DNA of 64,000 nucleotides from Pipra filicauda. Its lineage: Eukaryota > Chordata > Aves > Passeriformes > Pipridae. The translations under genes and the position numbers were made by a program. The notes beneath the pieces are model-generated. The model did not search any database. It saw nothing but the letters and a program-made list of their open reading frames with translations, and was not told where the DNA came from. The stretch covers positions 1 to 64,000 of the forward strand of contig NW_024104903.1 in assembly GCF_003945595.2 (NCBI RefSeq), given 5' to 3'. Positions 45,851 through 57,825 of the stretch are shown here, in pieces (within the stretch, counting starts at the first letter, position 1; every line of letters starts with the position of its first letter).

Positions 45851-46357
45851 CGGTGTGTGTGCCCCCAGATCTGCCTCTCCCTCAGCTCTGTGCCACTCTG
45901 CCTGGCGGGAACACTCCTTCTTTCCACACCACCAGGCACAAACCTGCTGTGGCAGAGCCAGGGCTGCTCCCACGCTGCTCCCTCCCCCAGAAATGCTGTT
46001 CTTTGACTCACTGGAGAGCTTTGGTTGGGAGTTCTTTAGGAGCTGGGCATGCCAACATTGCCCAAAGCCATCTCTGTCCTGCTGCCCCAGCATAAAGGAG
46101 CTTTGACAACGGCTGGATGGAGACACAGAGGTGAAGACAAGGGTGTGGGCATCGTCTGGTGCCACTGCCAAGTTGGTGGCATCAGGGTGATGGGTATCCT
46201 GCTGGGCTGAGGCTGCTCAGCAGGTCTGGTGGCATCCAGGACCCCTTGGTCAGCTTTGAGTCTCCTGGCAGCGTAAACAGAGGAGCTCTGAGAGCAGGAT
46301 TGGTCTCTGGAATGAGCCCAGGGTTGGTGTCTGGAATGAGCCCTCTGCCAGGGTGAG

Positions 46358-46560
46358 GTATAGAGTCATAGAATCATAGAATCATAGAATCATGGAATCA
46401 TAGAATCACAGAATCATAGAATCATAAAATCATAGAATCATAAAATCATAGAATCACAGAATCATAGAATCATGGAATCATGGAATCATAGAATCACAGA
46501 ATCATAGAATCATAGAATCATAAAATCATAGAATCATAAAATCATAGAATCATAGAATCA
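46358..46560 (-). repeat. Expanded CR1 terminal octamer microsatellite, about 24 copies
   Basis: Tandem 'agaatcat' (ATTCTATG/ATTCTGTG on the other strand) with point variants such as aaaatcat and ggaatcat. It continues without a gap into CR1 at 46561. Confidence 0.95.
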
Positions 46561-47290
46561 GACAGGTTGGAAAGGACCTCTGAGATCATCAAGTCCAACC
46601 CTTGATCCAACACCGCTGTGGTTCCCAGCCCATGGCACTGATCCAGTCTGTCCTTAAACACCTCCAGGGATGGAGAATCCACCACTTCCCTGGGCAGCCC
46701 ATTCCAATGGCTGATCACCCTCTCTGGAAAGAATTTCTTCCTAATATCCAACCTAAACCTCCCCTGGCACAGCTTAAGACCAAGCCCTCTTGTCCTACTG
46801 ATCGTTGCCTGCAAGAAGAGCCCAACGCCCCCCCCCCGGCTCCCCCCTCCTGTCAGGGAGTTGCAGAGAGTGAGGAGGTCTCCCATGAGCCTCCTCCTGT
46901 CCAGGCTGAGCCCCCCCAGCTCCCTCAGCCTCTCCTCATGGCAATTGTGCTCCAGACCCTTCCCCAGCCTCGTTGCTCTTCTCTGCACCTGCTCCAGCCC
47001 CTCCATGGCCTTCCTGAGCTGAGGGCCCAGAACTGGACACAGCACTCCAGGGGAGGCCTCACCAGCGCTGAGTCCAGGGGCAGAATCACTTCCCTGCTCC
47101 TGCTGCCACACTGTTCCTGATCCAGGCCATGATCCATCGGCCTTCTTGGCCACCTAGGCATGCTCTGGCTCCTGTTCAGCTTCCTGTCAATCCAAACTCC
47201 CAGGTCCCTTCCTGCCTGGCTGAGGTGCAGAGCCCTGTGCCCTCAGAAAGCTCTGGAAGGGAGCAGGAAGGTCCCACTGGCCTGTCTCCC
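46561..47290 (-). mobile_element. CR1 LINE, long antisense fragment
   Basis: 'ggttggaaaggacctctgag', 'ctgggcagcccattccaatg', 'cagaactggacacagcactc', 'ttcttggccacctaggcatg'. It lacks the reverse-transcriptase part. Confidence 0.93.
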
Positions 47291-47499
47291 CCTTCAGCAG
47301 GCAGATGCCCCCTCCCCAGCACTGGTACAGGAGAGAAGGAGGGCTGAGCCCAGCAGACAGGAGAGCAGGGAGGAGTTGGGAATGAACTCCACCCTGAAAA
47401 AGTTGGAGAACTGGCTCATCAAGCTCCCAGCTGGAAGTCAGCAGGGATGAGAAGGAAGGTGGTGCTTTTACCCTCTTTCCACAGGAAAAAAAACCCTCA

Positions 47500-47750
47500 C
47501 AGAATCATAGAAGGGTTTGGGTTGGAAGGGACCTTAAAGATCATCTCATTCCAACCCCCTGCCATGGGCAGGGACACCTTCCAGAGACCAGGTTGCTCCA
47601 ACCTGGCCTTGGACACTTTCAGGGATGAGGCAACCACAGCTTCTCTGGGAATTCCATTCCAGGGCCTCCCTACCCTCCTGGGGAAGAATTCCTTCCTAAT
47701 ATCTAATCCAAACCTCTCCTCTTTCAGTTTAAAAGCTGCTTTTTTCCCTG
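47500..47750 (-). mobile_element. CR1 LINE 3' part
   Basis: Antisense: 'cacagaatcatagaagggtt', 'ccatgggcagggacaccttc', 'atatctaatccaaacctctc'. Confidence 0.9.
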
Positions 47751-49754
47751 TGCTTGGAGGGGTTCAAAGCTTTCCCTTGGCACGTGGTCCTCGCTCCCGG
47801 GGTGGATGTGTCTGGATTCAGATGCTCTTCCCAAGGTTTGCTGCTGCTGTGGGGCTGAAGGGCTCAGGGAGAGCAGAGCTGGGTGATTTTCTGCGCCTGA
47901 CCATATTTCATTTCCCAAAATAGCCACAGTCACCAAGGTTTGGTGGCAGAGCTCCCTGGAGATGCTGCCCTGCTTCCAAGGAAACCGGCAGGAGGGATCG
48001 CTCAGCATCTCCCAGGCATTCCTGAACTGGTCCTTCCTCTTCTCTGGAGCAAGAGGGAGCTGGGTTGGGGACTGTCAGAGCAGCACCTCCACCCCAAATC
48101 CTCCTCCCTAAATTCTGCCCCACAGGAACTGGGAAGAAGCAAAAGGGTGAAGCAAGATCCTGATGTGAAATCCTACAGAGAAAAGGCTCCACCCACACAG
48201 AGAAAACAGGGCAAGGGGTGTCCCCCAGCCATGAGGACACATGGTGTGACCTGTTTGTGACACCCTTTCCATCCCCAAAACAGGGTGGTCACACCCAAAT
48301 GGTCCATGGGCTGTTCCTGGGCATGGATTGGGAAGTGTTTCTTGGCATGGGAGAGTGCTGAGAGGGGAATGTGCCGAGTCTTTGACTTATTTATTGGTGT
48401 GGAAGTGGCTTCACAGCTCTTTTTTGTGTCAGAGCTCTCTGTGGGTCTGGCCAGGACCCCACTGGGTGGTACAGCCGGCAGGAGGAACCCAAAGGAAGCA
48501 ATGCCTGACTCCAGCCCATGCAGGGAACGCTTGGATGACCCTGAATCCTCCTCCTTCCACAGGGGAATGAGGTGGATCAGAGTGAGTGGTCGGGACTCAT
48601 CCCACCAGCAGGATGAGGGCACCAGAGATGTCATGGCTGGGTTTTGGCTGTGGAAGTGACACCAGAGGCACTTCTCGGTGCTATGGATGTCGAGGAGAAG
48701 AGACACCCACCATGTCTGCTGGGAAATCTATGCCTGGAGGACACAGGATGAGCTTTTGGTCTCCTGGTGCCGAGCCCATCCCAAATTCCTTTCTGTTGGC
48801 ACTTCCTTCACCCCATCTCCCTACAAAAGTGAGTTTTCTTCCACGTGGGAAGGCAGGAGAGGGTGGCTGAGAGCAAAACCAGGCCCTGATGCCAAACACC
48901 GTGTTTACAGCCCAGAAATGGGAGAAGGGGACACCTCCGGGCTTTGCTTGCAGAGAAAAGAAAGCTTCATGGACCTCTTTTTCCACCAGAGATCCTGTTT
49001 CCTTGCTCAAGCAGCAGTTGGGTTGCAAAGCAGAGCTGGAGGGAGGCTGAGGAGCCAAGGCCACCGCTCTCCCAGGCCTGTGACTTTGGACACATCACTC
49101 CTCACTCAGGCTTAAAACCCAGTAATTTTAAGGCTCTGCAAACCTTTGCTGGAACATCCTAAAGTCCCTCCAAGACATGGTTGTCCCTTTTCTGACGGTT
49201 TAACAAGTTGGGGGTGAGTCAAAGCCTGGTTCACCATGTCCAAAATGGAGATGGGACGAGTCATTCCTCCCACACCCTTTCCTTGGGGTGCCTGGAAACC
49301 CAGGATGGCTTTTTCACCTTCCTATTTTTCTCCCTGGTTTGGCGTGGGTGGCTTTGGGTTCCTGTGGCTGCCATCCAGGAGCTTTACAAGCCCTTGTTTG
49401 TGATTTTGGGATCAAGGGGGATGCTCTGCCAGTGGAGCTGCTCTCCCCATACCCCACGAGTGGCTGGGAATGGGGTGGGAGAATCCAAGCCCAGCTGGAG
49501 TTTGCAGAGATGCTCCTGAGGTGGCACAAAGCCTTTCCCACCTTCTACCTTCCCACCAGCACCAAATCATTCCCTGATCTTCCAAAGCAACAATAATTTA
49601 AAAAAAACCCCAAACCCAAGCAACACACAGCCAGGAATTTTTGGCCAATCCTGCTGGGAAAATGCCCAGGTGCCCTCCCAGTGAGGGATTTGATTGTGAT
49701 CTCAGATAGGGCTCTGTTTGTTCCTGGGCCCTGGAGAACACACCCATCAGCCTG
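47751..49754. other. Gene-free sequence, 2.0 kb
   Basis: No repeat or exon recognised. Open frames reach about 180 codons on the minus strand but have no familiar motif. Confidence 0.35.
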
Positions 49755-49930
49755 AGAAGGTTTCAGCCAGGTTGTTTCTCTGCTCCTGGAATGGTTTCAG
49801 CCAAGGATGTTTCCCTTCTCCTGGAATGGTTTCAGCCAGGATGTTTCCCTACTCTTGGAATGGTTTCAGCCAAGGATGTTTCCTTGCTCCTGGAATGGTT
49901 TCAGCCAAGGATGTTTCCTTGCTCCTGCCC
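49755..49930. repeat. 35-bp minisatellite, 5 copies
   Basis: Units of 'tgctcctggaatggtttcag' plus 'ccaaggatgtttcct'. Confidence 0.93.
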
Positions 49931-50249
49931 CTGAGCCAGCGTGGGCTCTCCCAGGGGACAGGCCCTGCTCTCCTGGCCCTGCCTGGGCACTGCTGGAGGT
50001 TTCAGCAGGGCTATTACACGAGGTGGGACCAGTTTCGAGACGTAACAAGGGCTGGCCCAAGCTCTTGTTCTCACCATGCCTGGCTGGGTCAGCAGGAGCA
50101 GGGCAGGAGAGAAACCGGAGCATCCCGATCTTCCCACGAGTTTTTCCCGCTCTCGTTGGGTTTTCCCACTCTCAGTTGGGACCCTCTTGTGAAAAAAAAA
50201 ACCACAAAAAACAGATGCAGAGAAGCTAAAATGAATTAAGGGTAGTGAT

Positions 50250-50515
50250 AGCACAACAGGGAATGGATTGAAATTGAAAAAGAATGGGATTAGAAGAGAT
50301 ATTGGGAAGAAATTCCTCCTTAGGAGGGTGGTGAGGTACTGGAATAGAATTCCCAGAGAAGCTGTGGCTGCCCCATCCCTGGAAGTGTTCAAGGCCAGGT
50401 TGGAGCATCCTGGGACAGTGGAAGGTGTCCCTACCCGTGGCAGGCAGGTTGGAATTCCACAATCCTTAGGAATCCTTCCAACCCAAACCATTCTGTGATG
50501 CTGTGAAGAGTACAA
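50250..50515 (+). mobile_element. CR1 LINE 3' part
   Basis: Sense: 'gatattgggaagaaattcct', 'agaagctgtggctgccccat', 'aaaccattctgtgatgctgt'. Antisense counterpart of the split CR1 at 27590. Confidence 0.9.
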
Positions 50516-50517
50516 AG

Positions 50518-50745
50518 GTTGTCCATGGAGCTCCTCACAACTTTTTTCCACAGAGAGAAAAACTTATTTATCTCCTTTTCTTCTCAACTTTCCCTCATCC
50601 TTGGGAATTTCAGCTCTTGGGTGTCAGTGCTGAGGATCATTTTCAGGCCCATCACGGGAGAGGCGAGTCCAGAACCCAAAGCACATAAAAATGGGTAGAC
50701 CTGGAAAATTGTGGTTCTGATGGAAGCAAAATGGATGAGAAGACT
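50518..50745 (+). repeat. Dispersed repeat or duplicated segment, copy 2 (inverted)
   Basis: Reverse-complement match to 27344-27596, sharing 'tgtcagtgctgaggatcatt' and 'ttctgatggaagcaaaatgg'. It continues beyond the match to 51440 as unique sequence. Confidence 0.8.
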
Positions 50746-51453
50746 CAGGGTTGTCTTGGAGGCTCCATGGAGAGCTCCCACAAAGCCTGATGCCACCATA
50801 GCTGTGTCATGGATGATTTTCACGTATCACTGGCCTGGCAGGTTCAAATGCCTACTCTCTCCACCACCCTGCAGCTCCAGGATCTTCAAATTTATTCTAA
50901 AAACACCCACAAAACAAACACAACCCCCCCTCCCTGCCCCCAGTGATCACTGAGACAGTTGTGAAGACAAACACAAGAGCTGTCACCCACTCTTCTTCCT
51001 CAAAAGGTTGGGCCAAAACCTTCCTTCACGAGGTTCTTGGAGGTGTTGTTGTAAATATTTTTCCTGGCGGGCTTGAGATGCCTCTCACAGGCCAAGATTT
51101 CCCAAGAGACATCAGAGCCTCTCCTGTCAGGACCTGTGAGGTCTCGTGGTGGAGGGGATGGTCCCATTCCAGTGTCCTCACGTTGACTGCTCATGTTATG
51201 AAAGAGGATCAGGAGGGCTGGGCCTGCAACAAGGGGAAATTCCCACTTCCAGTGGAAAAAACAACAAGAATTATCAACCAAGCAGTATTATTTCTCCCCA
51301 GATAGAGTTGTAGCAAGCGGTGTCCTCCTCGGGGAGGACTGGGGTTAAATATTTGGGGGAATTCCAAGAGGGCACTGAGGTTTCTATCTTGCCTCTTCTT
51401 CCCCCTCCCCACCATCCTCTCAGACCCTGCAGGTCTCCAGGCTTGTTGTTCTG

Positions 51454-51660
51454 GTTTGAACCATCCCATGGGATCTTTCCTTGTAGGACCGAGGCCTGCA
51501 AGGTTGTGGGATGGTGATGTGAGAGGGGAGAAAAGAGGGAAAGCACTGGGATCCACCAGTTTGAACCATCCCATGGGATCTTTCCTTGTAGGACTGAGGC
51601 CTGCAAGGTTGTGGGATGGTGATGTGAGAGGGGAGAAAAGAGAGAAAACACCAGGATCCA
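51454..51660. repeat. About 105-bp tandem duplication
   Basis: 'tttgaaccatcccatgggat', 'ctgcaaggttgtgggatggt' and 'gatgtgagaggggagaaaag' occur twice. An 278-codon minus-strand open frame spans it without known motifs. Confidence 0.92.
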
Positions 51661-52117
51661 GAACAACAAGCCTTGGCCCTGGATGCAAGAAGGATGATTC
51701 ACCCCCCTGACTCTCCAGCTCTTCCCTCTCCAAGCAGGGTGGTTCCATCCCCCGTGTGAGGGCCCTGGGCAGGGTGATGCTGTTTGGGGTGTGCCCAAGC
51801 CATGTCTGATGGATGCCCTTGATGGCACAGATGGCGTCTGGGCTGGGCTTGGGCCCTGTCTGGGGAGCTGGGCTGGGCCTGGCCCTTCCATCAGGACTTT
51901 GGTGGGGTTGGGAATCACGGGGGGTTGGCTCCGGGTGTGATGGTGCTGGTTGATATCTCCGAGCTCATGGGACTGGAAATGGGGACTGGAACACCCCTTA
52001 GGACCTTGGAGTTTAAGGGAATGTGACAAAATGGCTTTGGCTGAGGCTCCAAAGGACTCAATATCGATATCAAAGCTCCTGGTGGCTGTCACAACTGCCG
52101 TGGAAGCCACAGCAACA

Positions 52118-52310
52118 TGGAATCATGGAATGGTTTGGGTTGGAAGGGGCCTTAGACACCATCCTGTTCCATTCCCCCCTCCATGGCCGGGGTTGCCAAG
52201 CACTAGATGAGGTTGCTCCAAGCTCCACCCGACCTGGCCTTGAAGCCAGCATGGATCCCCCTGGTATTTCAGCCAGATTTGGCGGATTTGGGCTCTTCCA
52301 ATCCTTCCTA
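52118..52310 (-). mobile_element. CR1 LINE 3' fragment
   Basis: Antisense: 'catggaatcatggaatggtt', 'gccttagacaccatcctgtt', 'gttgctccaagctccacccg'. Confidence 0.8.
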
Positions 52311-53489
52311 ACTTGGTCATTCTGCTGTTGGAGTGACCTGAGGAGCTCTGTCCTGCTGTCTGGAGCCTCCCAGAACAGCTACAAACCCAGTTGTGTTTTG
52401 GCAAGGGGTGAACAGAGCAACTGCCTGCAACAGGCCTCAGGTGGTTTTCCAAAATGTCCCACTGGGGTCTTCCTTTTTTTTTTCCTGGTATTTCTGAATC
52501 CCCCAATTTCCCTGTTCTCCTTCACCAAACCCTGTTGTCATTGCACATCCAAATGAAGCAATTCAGCCTTCCCTGACCCTCCAAGGAAGGAGGAGAGGAT
52601 GTGCCCAGGTCAGCCTGGTGTTGTCAGGAGCCAGGCTGGCCCTCCTGCCCTCTGTGCCCCATCTGCATGACTCAGGGAGACGGGGAGCACCATCCACGCC
52701 TGGAACCTCCTCAACTTGTCCCACGGCCTCTTTGTTCCCCTCCTGAACTCCCCCTGACCACCCTGAGCTGAAACAGAGCTTCCCCTCTGCACCAGGGAGG
52801 AGATCTGAGGTCACAGCCACCCTCCAGACAGGGAAAACAAAAAAGGGAAGAAAGTGGGGAGAGCTGACATTTAAACGTCCCTGGATCTGGCACTTGCTCC
52901 ATCATGGGTTGAAAACACGCTTTGTGCGACTCCAGTTACACAAAAAGGACTGGCCTTGCACAACCCACTGCCAAGGTCTGGCACAAACACACCCTATTGG
53001 CTGCCAAGCTCCAAGTGGGTGAAGGTTTTCCTTTCTCCAAACTCCCAGGCTCTGTTAACTCCCCGATCCCCCTCGTGACACCCGCCCGGCCCAGTTTCTG
53101 CTGCGAGATTCGCCCCCTCCCCTCCCTCCCCTCTCCTTTTTTTATGTCCCTGGGAAATGTTTTAACACCTCCCCTCCGTGTTCTCCTGGCACCATCTGCC
53201 CTCCCACTCCCTCAGTTGGCTTTGCCCTGGATTTTCTTCCAGCTCTCTCCACCCCTTTGCTTGGAAAAACCGGGCTGTTCTCTGCTTCCAGAGGCACCAC
53301 CACGGTGCTGGTGGAGACCTTGCAGTGGCCCTGGGTGTGACTGCAATAGCAACAGTGCCCCAGAATAGTACTGTGGCTTTGGGACATTGCCAGCCCCCAG
53401 TCTGGCTCCCAAAGTTTTGACAGTGTCCTGCAGGGACACAGGGATGGAGGCCAAGTGATGCCCCTGATGCTTTCACCAGCCAGGTCGCA
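52311..53489. other. Gene-free unique sequence
   Basis: Nothing recognised on either strand. Confidence 0.35.
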
Positions 53490-55690
53490 CAGGAGCTCCC
53501 CCAGGGGCTGGTTAAACTGGGATTTTGGGAGTTCTACACCTCCCCAGGCCCCTGAAGAACTGTTTTTGACACCTGAACAGTGTCTGCACATAACAAGAGG
53601 TACATTTTTCACAGCACTGAGTGATGCCACCACAGGAGCAACGGTGAATCCCATTCCCATCTTATTTCTGACCCTCACTTTGCGTGGTTTCTTTGGTTCC
53701 AGCAGCTGGTTAAACCAGGATTTGGGGAATTCTACACCCCCCTCGAACCTTAAAGAACTGATTTTAATACTTAAAGTGTCTGCACATAACAAGAGGTAAT
53801 ATTTTTCGCAGCACTGAGTGATGCCACCACAGGAACGACACTGAATCCCATTCCCATCTTATTTCTGACCCTCACTTTCCTTGTTTAATTATTTCCCCCC
53901 CAACTTTGTGTGTTTGCTTTGGCTCCAGTGGTTGGTTAAACTGAGATTTTTGGGAGTTCCACCCTTCCCAGGCCCCTGAAGAACTGTTTTTAACACCTAA
54001 ACAGTGTCTGCACATAACAAAATGTCCATTTTTCACAGCACAGAGTGTTGCCACCACGGGAACAACAGTGAATCCCATTCCCATCTTATTTCTGACCCTC
54101 ACTTTGTGTGTTTGCTTTGGCTCCAGTGGCTGGTTAAACTGGGATTTGGGGAATTGTATAACCCCCTAGAACCTTGAAGAACTGATTATGATACTTAAAC
54201 AGTGTCTGCACATAACAAAATGTACATTTTGCACAGTGCTGAGTGATACCAGCACAGGAGCAACAGAGAAGTCCATCCCATCTTAGTTCTTCCCCTCACT
54301 TTGTGTTTGTTTCTCCCCCAACTTTGTGTGTTTGCTTTGGCTCCAGTGGCTGGTTAAACTGGGATTTGGGGAATTCTGCAACCCCCAGAACCTTAAAAAA
54401 CTGATTTAAATACTTAAACAGTGTCTGCACATAACAAGGTGTCCATTTTACACAGCACTGACTGATGCCACCACAGGAGCAACAGTGAATCCCATTCCCA
54501 TCTTATTTCTGACCCTCACTTTGTGTGTTTGCTTTGGCTCCAGTGGCTGGTTAAACTGGGATTTGGGGAATTGTAAAACCCCCCAGAATCTTAAAGCACT
54601 GATTTTAACACCTAAACAGTGTCTGCACATAACAAGAGGTACAATTTTCACAGCACTGAGTGATGCCACCACAGGAACAACAGTGAAACCCCTCCCATCT
54701 TATTTCTTACCCTTACTTTGTGTTTGTTTCTCCCCCAACTTTGTGTGTTTGCTTTGATTCTAGTGGCTGGTTAAACTGGGATTTCGGGATCTCCCCACCT
54801 CTCCAGACCCTTGAAGAACTGTTTTTAACACCTAAACAGTGTCTGCACATAACAAGGTGTCCATTTTTCACAGCACTGAGTGTTGCCACCACAGGAACGA
54901 CACTGAATCCCATTCCCATCTTATTTCTTACCCTCGCTTTTCTTGTGTTTAATTATTTCCTCCCCCCCATCTTTGTGTGTTTGCTTTGGCTCCAGTGGCT
55001 GGTTAAACTGGGATTTGGGGAATTGTACAACCCCCCAGAATCTTAAAGAACTGATTTTAACACCTAAACAGTGTCTGCACATAACAAAATATCCATTTTT
55101 CACAGCACTGAGTGTTGCCACCACAGGAGCAACGATGAATCCCCATTCCCATCTTATTTCTTACCCTCACTTTTCTTGTGTTTAATTATTTCCCCCCCAG
55201 CTCTGTGGGTTTGCTTTGATTCCAGTGGCTGGTTAAACTGAGATTTTTGGGAGTTCCACCCTTCCCAGGCCCCTGAAGAACTGTTTTTAACACCTAAACA
55301 GTGTCTGCACATAACAAAATGTCCATTTTTCACAGCACTGAGTGTTGCCACCACAGGAACAACAGTGAATCCCATTCCCATCTTAGTTCTTACCCTCGCT
55401 TTTCTTGTGTTTAATTATTTCCCCCCCAACTTTGTGTGTTTGCTTTGGCTCCAGTGGCTGGTTAAACTGGGATTTGGGGAATTCTGCAACCCCCAGAACC
55501 TTAAAAAACTGATTTAAATACTTAAAGAGTATCTGCACATAACAAAATGTACATTTTGCACAGCATTGAATGATGCCACCACAGGAACAACAGTGAATCT
55601 CATTCCCATCTTATTTCTGACCCTCATTTTCTTGTGTTTAATTATTTCCTCTCCAACTTTCTGTGTTTGCTTTGATTTATTTTGCTTTGC
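53490..55690. repeat. About 220-bp satellite, 10 tandem copies
   Basis: 'ggctggttaaactgggattt' recurs near 53505, 53703, 53930, 54127, 54349, 54545, 54765, 54999, 55225 and 55455. Each copy also has 'cagtgtctgcacataacaa' and 'cagcactgagtgatgccacc'. Periods range from about 196 to 234 bp because a 'tgtttaattatttccccccc' segment is present or absent. Minus-strand open frames repeat one peptide and are not genes. Confidence 0.95.
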
Positions 55691-56394
55691 ACCAATATTT
55701 CCTCACCCTCCCTCCCTCCTTCTCTCTTGTCCGGGTGAAATATTCATCTTGTTTATTATTATTAACCTCCCCTTTTCTCTAATCTATTTAAATGCTTTCT
55801 CACATTTCCACTTCCTCCGGCCCAATTTCTCACTTGCAGATTTTTCTGTTCAGCTGCACTTTGCTTTAACAGCCTCATTTATTTACTGTTCATTTATTTG
55901 CTTTCATTTCCAAGCCTTTCCTCTCCTCTCCTGTCTTGGGCTGTGTTTGGGCTTCACTCCTGCTGAGGAGCTGCATTTTTCTGCTCGATTTGCTCCACGA
56001 TGAGCCGGATTTTGTGGGATAATTCATTTTCATTTGGGGTTTTTTGATGGGATGGAAGAGTAGAAAGTGTAGAAAGTCCCATTTTCCATTTACCCAGCTG
56101 CCTGAGACAACCCTGGTATTATAAATAAAACAAACATGTAGATTAATACCCCCTCTTTCCCTCCGTGCTCCAGCATTTTTCCAGCCTGATGTTGTATTTA
56201 TAAGGAATCTTGTTTGGAAAGGATATTTTGGGTTTTTTTTTCACAGATTATTTCTGAAATATTGTTGCCACATTATCTGTCCCGTGGGTCTTTCACATCC
56301 TGGCTAAAAGGGGAGTTAAAGATTCGTGTTCAAGGTCAGAGAACAGAGTGGAAAACTTGGCAAAGAGGATGTTCATCCCCTCCAACCTTCTCTG
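55691..56394. other. Gene-free sequence
   Basis: Pyrimidine-rich start, otherwise nothing recognised. Confidence 0.35.
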
Positions 56395-56725
56395 GACACG
56401 GAGACAGAAACCACTGAGGGTTAAAACTGCTGCAGGAAAGGAGGAACTGGGCAAAAGGAGGAATGACCGGAAGGAAAAGACTCATCCCAGGGGTTGGGAA
56501 TGGGTCCAGCTGCCCAGGATCCTGCAGGAAGGTGATCAGAGACTCTTGGGGAGTTGGTTTCTGGGCTCCCCAGGGAAGTGATCACGGAACCAACCCTGCC
56601 AGAGTTGAAGTGTTTGGCCAACACTCTGAGGCACGTGGTGGGACTTTTTGGGTTGTCCTGTGCAGGGCCAGGAGCTGGGCTCGATGGGTCTCTCCCAGCT
56701 CAGGATAATCTGTGATTTGATGAGC
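56395..56725 (+). mobile_element. CR1 LINE 3' part, diverged subfamily
   Basis: Sense: 'ttggtttctgggctccccag', 'gaagtgtttggccaacactc', 'gagctgggctcgatgggtct', 'cagctcaggataatctgtga'. Confidence 0.75.
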
Positions 56726-57700
56726 AATCTGGGGACTCAAAGAGCAACTGGATGTTCTTTATTCTGTTTCCACCCCATTTGTGACCTTACAACCCTTTAC
56801 TTTGAGCTTCCCTTGGTCCTTTCTCTCTCTAAAGACCAAAGGTCCTGTTGAGGTGTCTCCTTGACCAGGACTTGTTTTATTTCTCAGTCTTTTTCACTCC
56901 CATTCCACAGCTGAACTCCTGCAGGTGTTTCCACGATGTTTCCATGTCCCTCTTCTGCATCCTGAGTCATCTGCCAAGAGGTGTTGTGGGAGCAGAAGGA
57001 GGGAGCCCAGAAAGATTGGAGAGGTCACGAGGGACTGGAAAAACCTGACAGAGCCCAGAGCTGGTTGACAGGTAACAACAAACATTGTTGCTTGGAAACC
57101 CCAGATGGTTCTGGAGGACAGGGGAGCAGAACAAAACAAGAACATCAGTCCCCATCCCTGCCTGGAGCACGGGAGCCTCGGAGGGACAACCTCCAGGCAC
57201 AAAGAGTGGCATCAGGGTTGGAACTGGGTGAGCTTTGAGGTCCCTTCCAACCCAAACCTTCCCCCGATTCTGTGGTCACCGCTGATTTCTGTTTGAAGTT
57301 TCTTTGGGCAAGCGAGAGAAATCTGGGTGGTTGTGGACAAACCAGCAAAACAAAATCTCCTCTCCCACTTCCCACAAATATTCAGCTCCCATTCCATGGC
57401 AGAGAGGAAGGATGGAGGATTCCAGACGACCCGGCTCCGGGTTTCGCGGTTCAAGCCCGAGAAGGGAGTCCCGCCTTGGAATCAGATAAATTGCTCCCCA
57501 AATTAGCAAAGCAGGCAAGGTCAGCGGGGGGAAAAAAAAAAAAAAAGATTGGATCTGGAGATGAGATGGAAGAAAACACCTCTACCCCTGCAGCTTTGTA
57601 ACAGGTTCCTACGCACGAACACACCCAGCCCTGATCACACCTTGGGTGCTGTCACTCCCCAACCCTCAAATTACTGCAATCAAGGGAAGGAAAAGACAAC
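56726..57700. other. Upstream region of LY6E-like gene
   Basis: Contains a CR1 tail piece (57208-57275, 'gggttggaactgggtgagct', 'ccttccaacccaaacctt') and an A-run at 57530-57545. No other feature seen. Confidence 0.5.
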
Positions 57701-57710
57701 TCAGTCCCGG

Positions 57711-57717
57711 TATAAAA
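57711..57717 (+). promoter_or_regulatory. TATA box of LY6E-like gene
   Basis: TATAAAA, 63 bp before the ATG, suggests transcription starts near 57740. No clear interferon-response element was noticed within the 100 bp upstream. Confidence 0.75.
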
Positions 57718-57773
57718 CCTTCTTGTGGTGCCCCATCCCACACCTTTGGGGCTCTGAGGGCTCTCCTTCAACC

Positions 57774-57825
57774 ATGAAGGCTTTTCTGGTTGCCCTGCTG
57801 GCGGTCGTCCTGTGTGCCCAGCCAG
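57774..57825 (+). CDS. LY6E: LY6E-like exon 1 (signal peptide)
   Basis: ATG in the context ttcaaccATGaag, 63 bp after the TATA box. It encodes 17 residues plus one base, and the donor is ag|gtaagg. Confidence 0.88.

Noticed and set aside
51274..52110. 278-codon minus-strand open frame
   Set aside because: Spans a tandem duplication and a CR1 border; no known motif, no splice signals, and the repeated peptide comes from the duplication.
53142..55381. Minus-strand frames repeating VMCRHCLGVKNSSS
   Set aside because: They are read from the ~220-bp satellite; copies differ by indels that break the frame.
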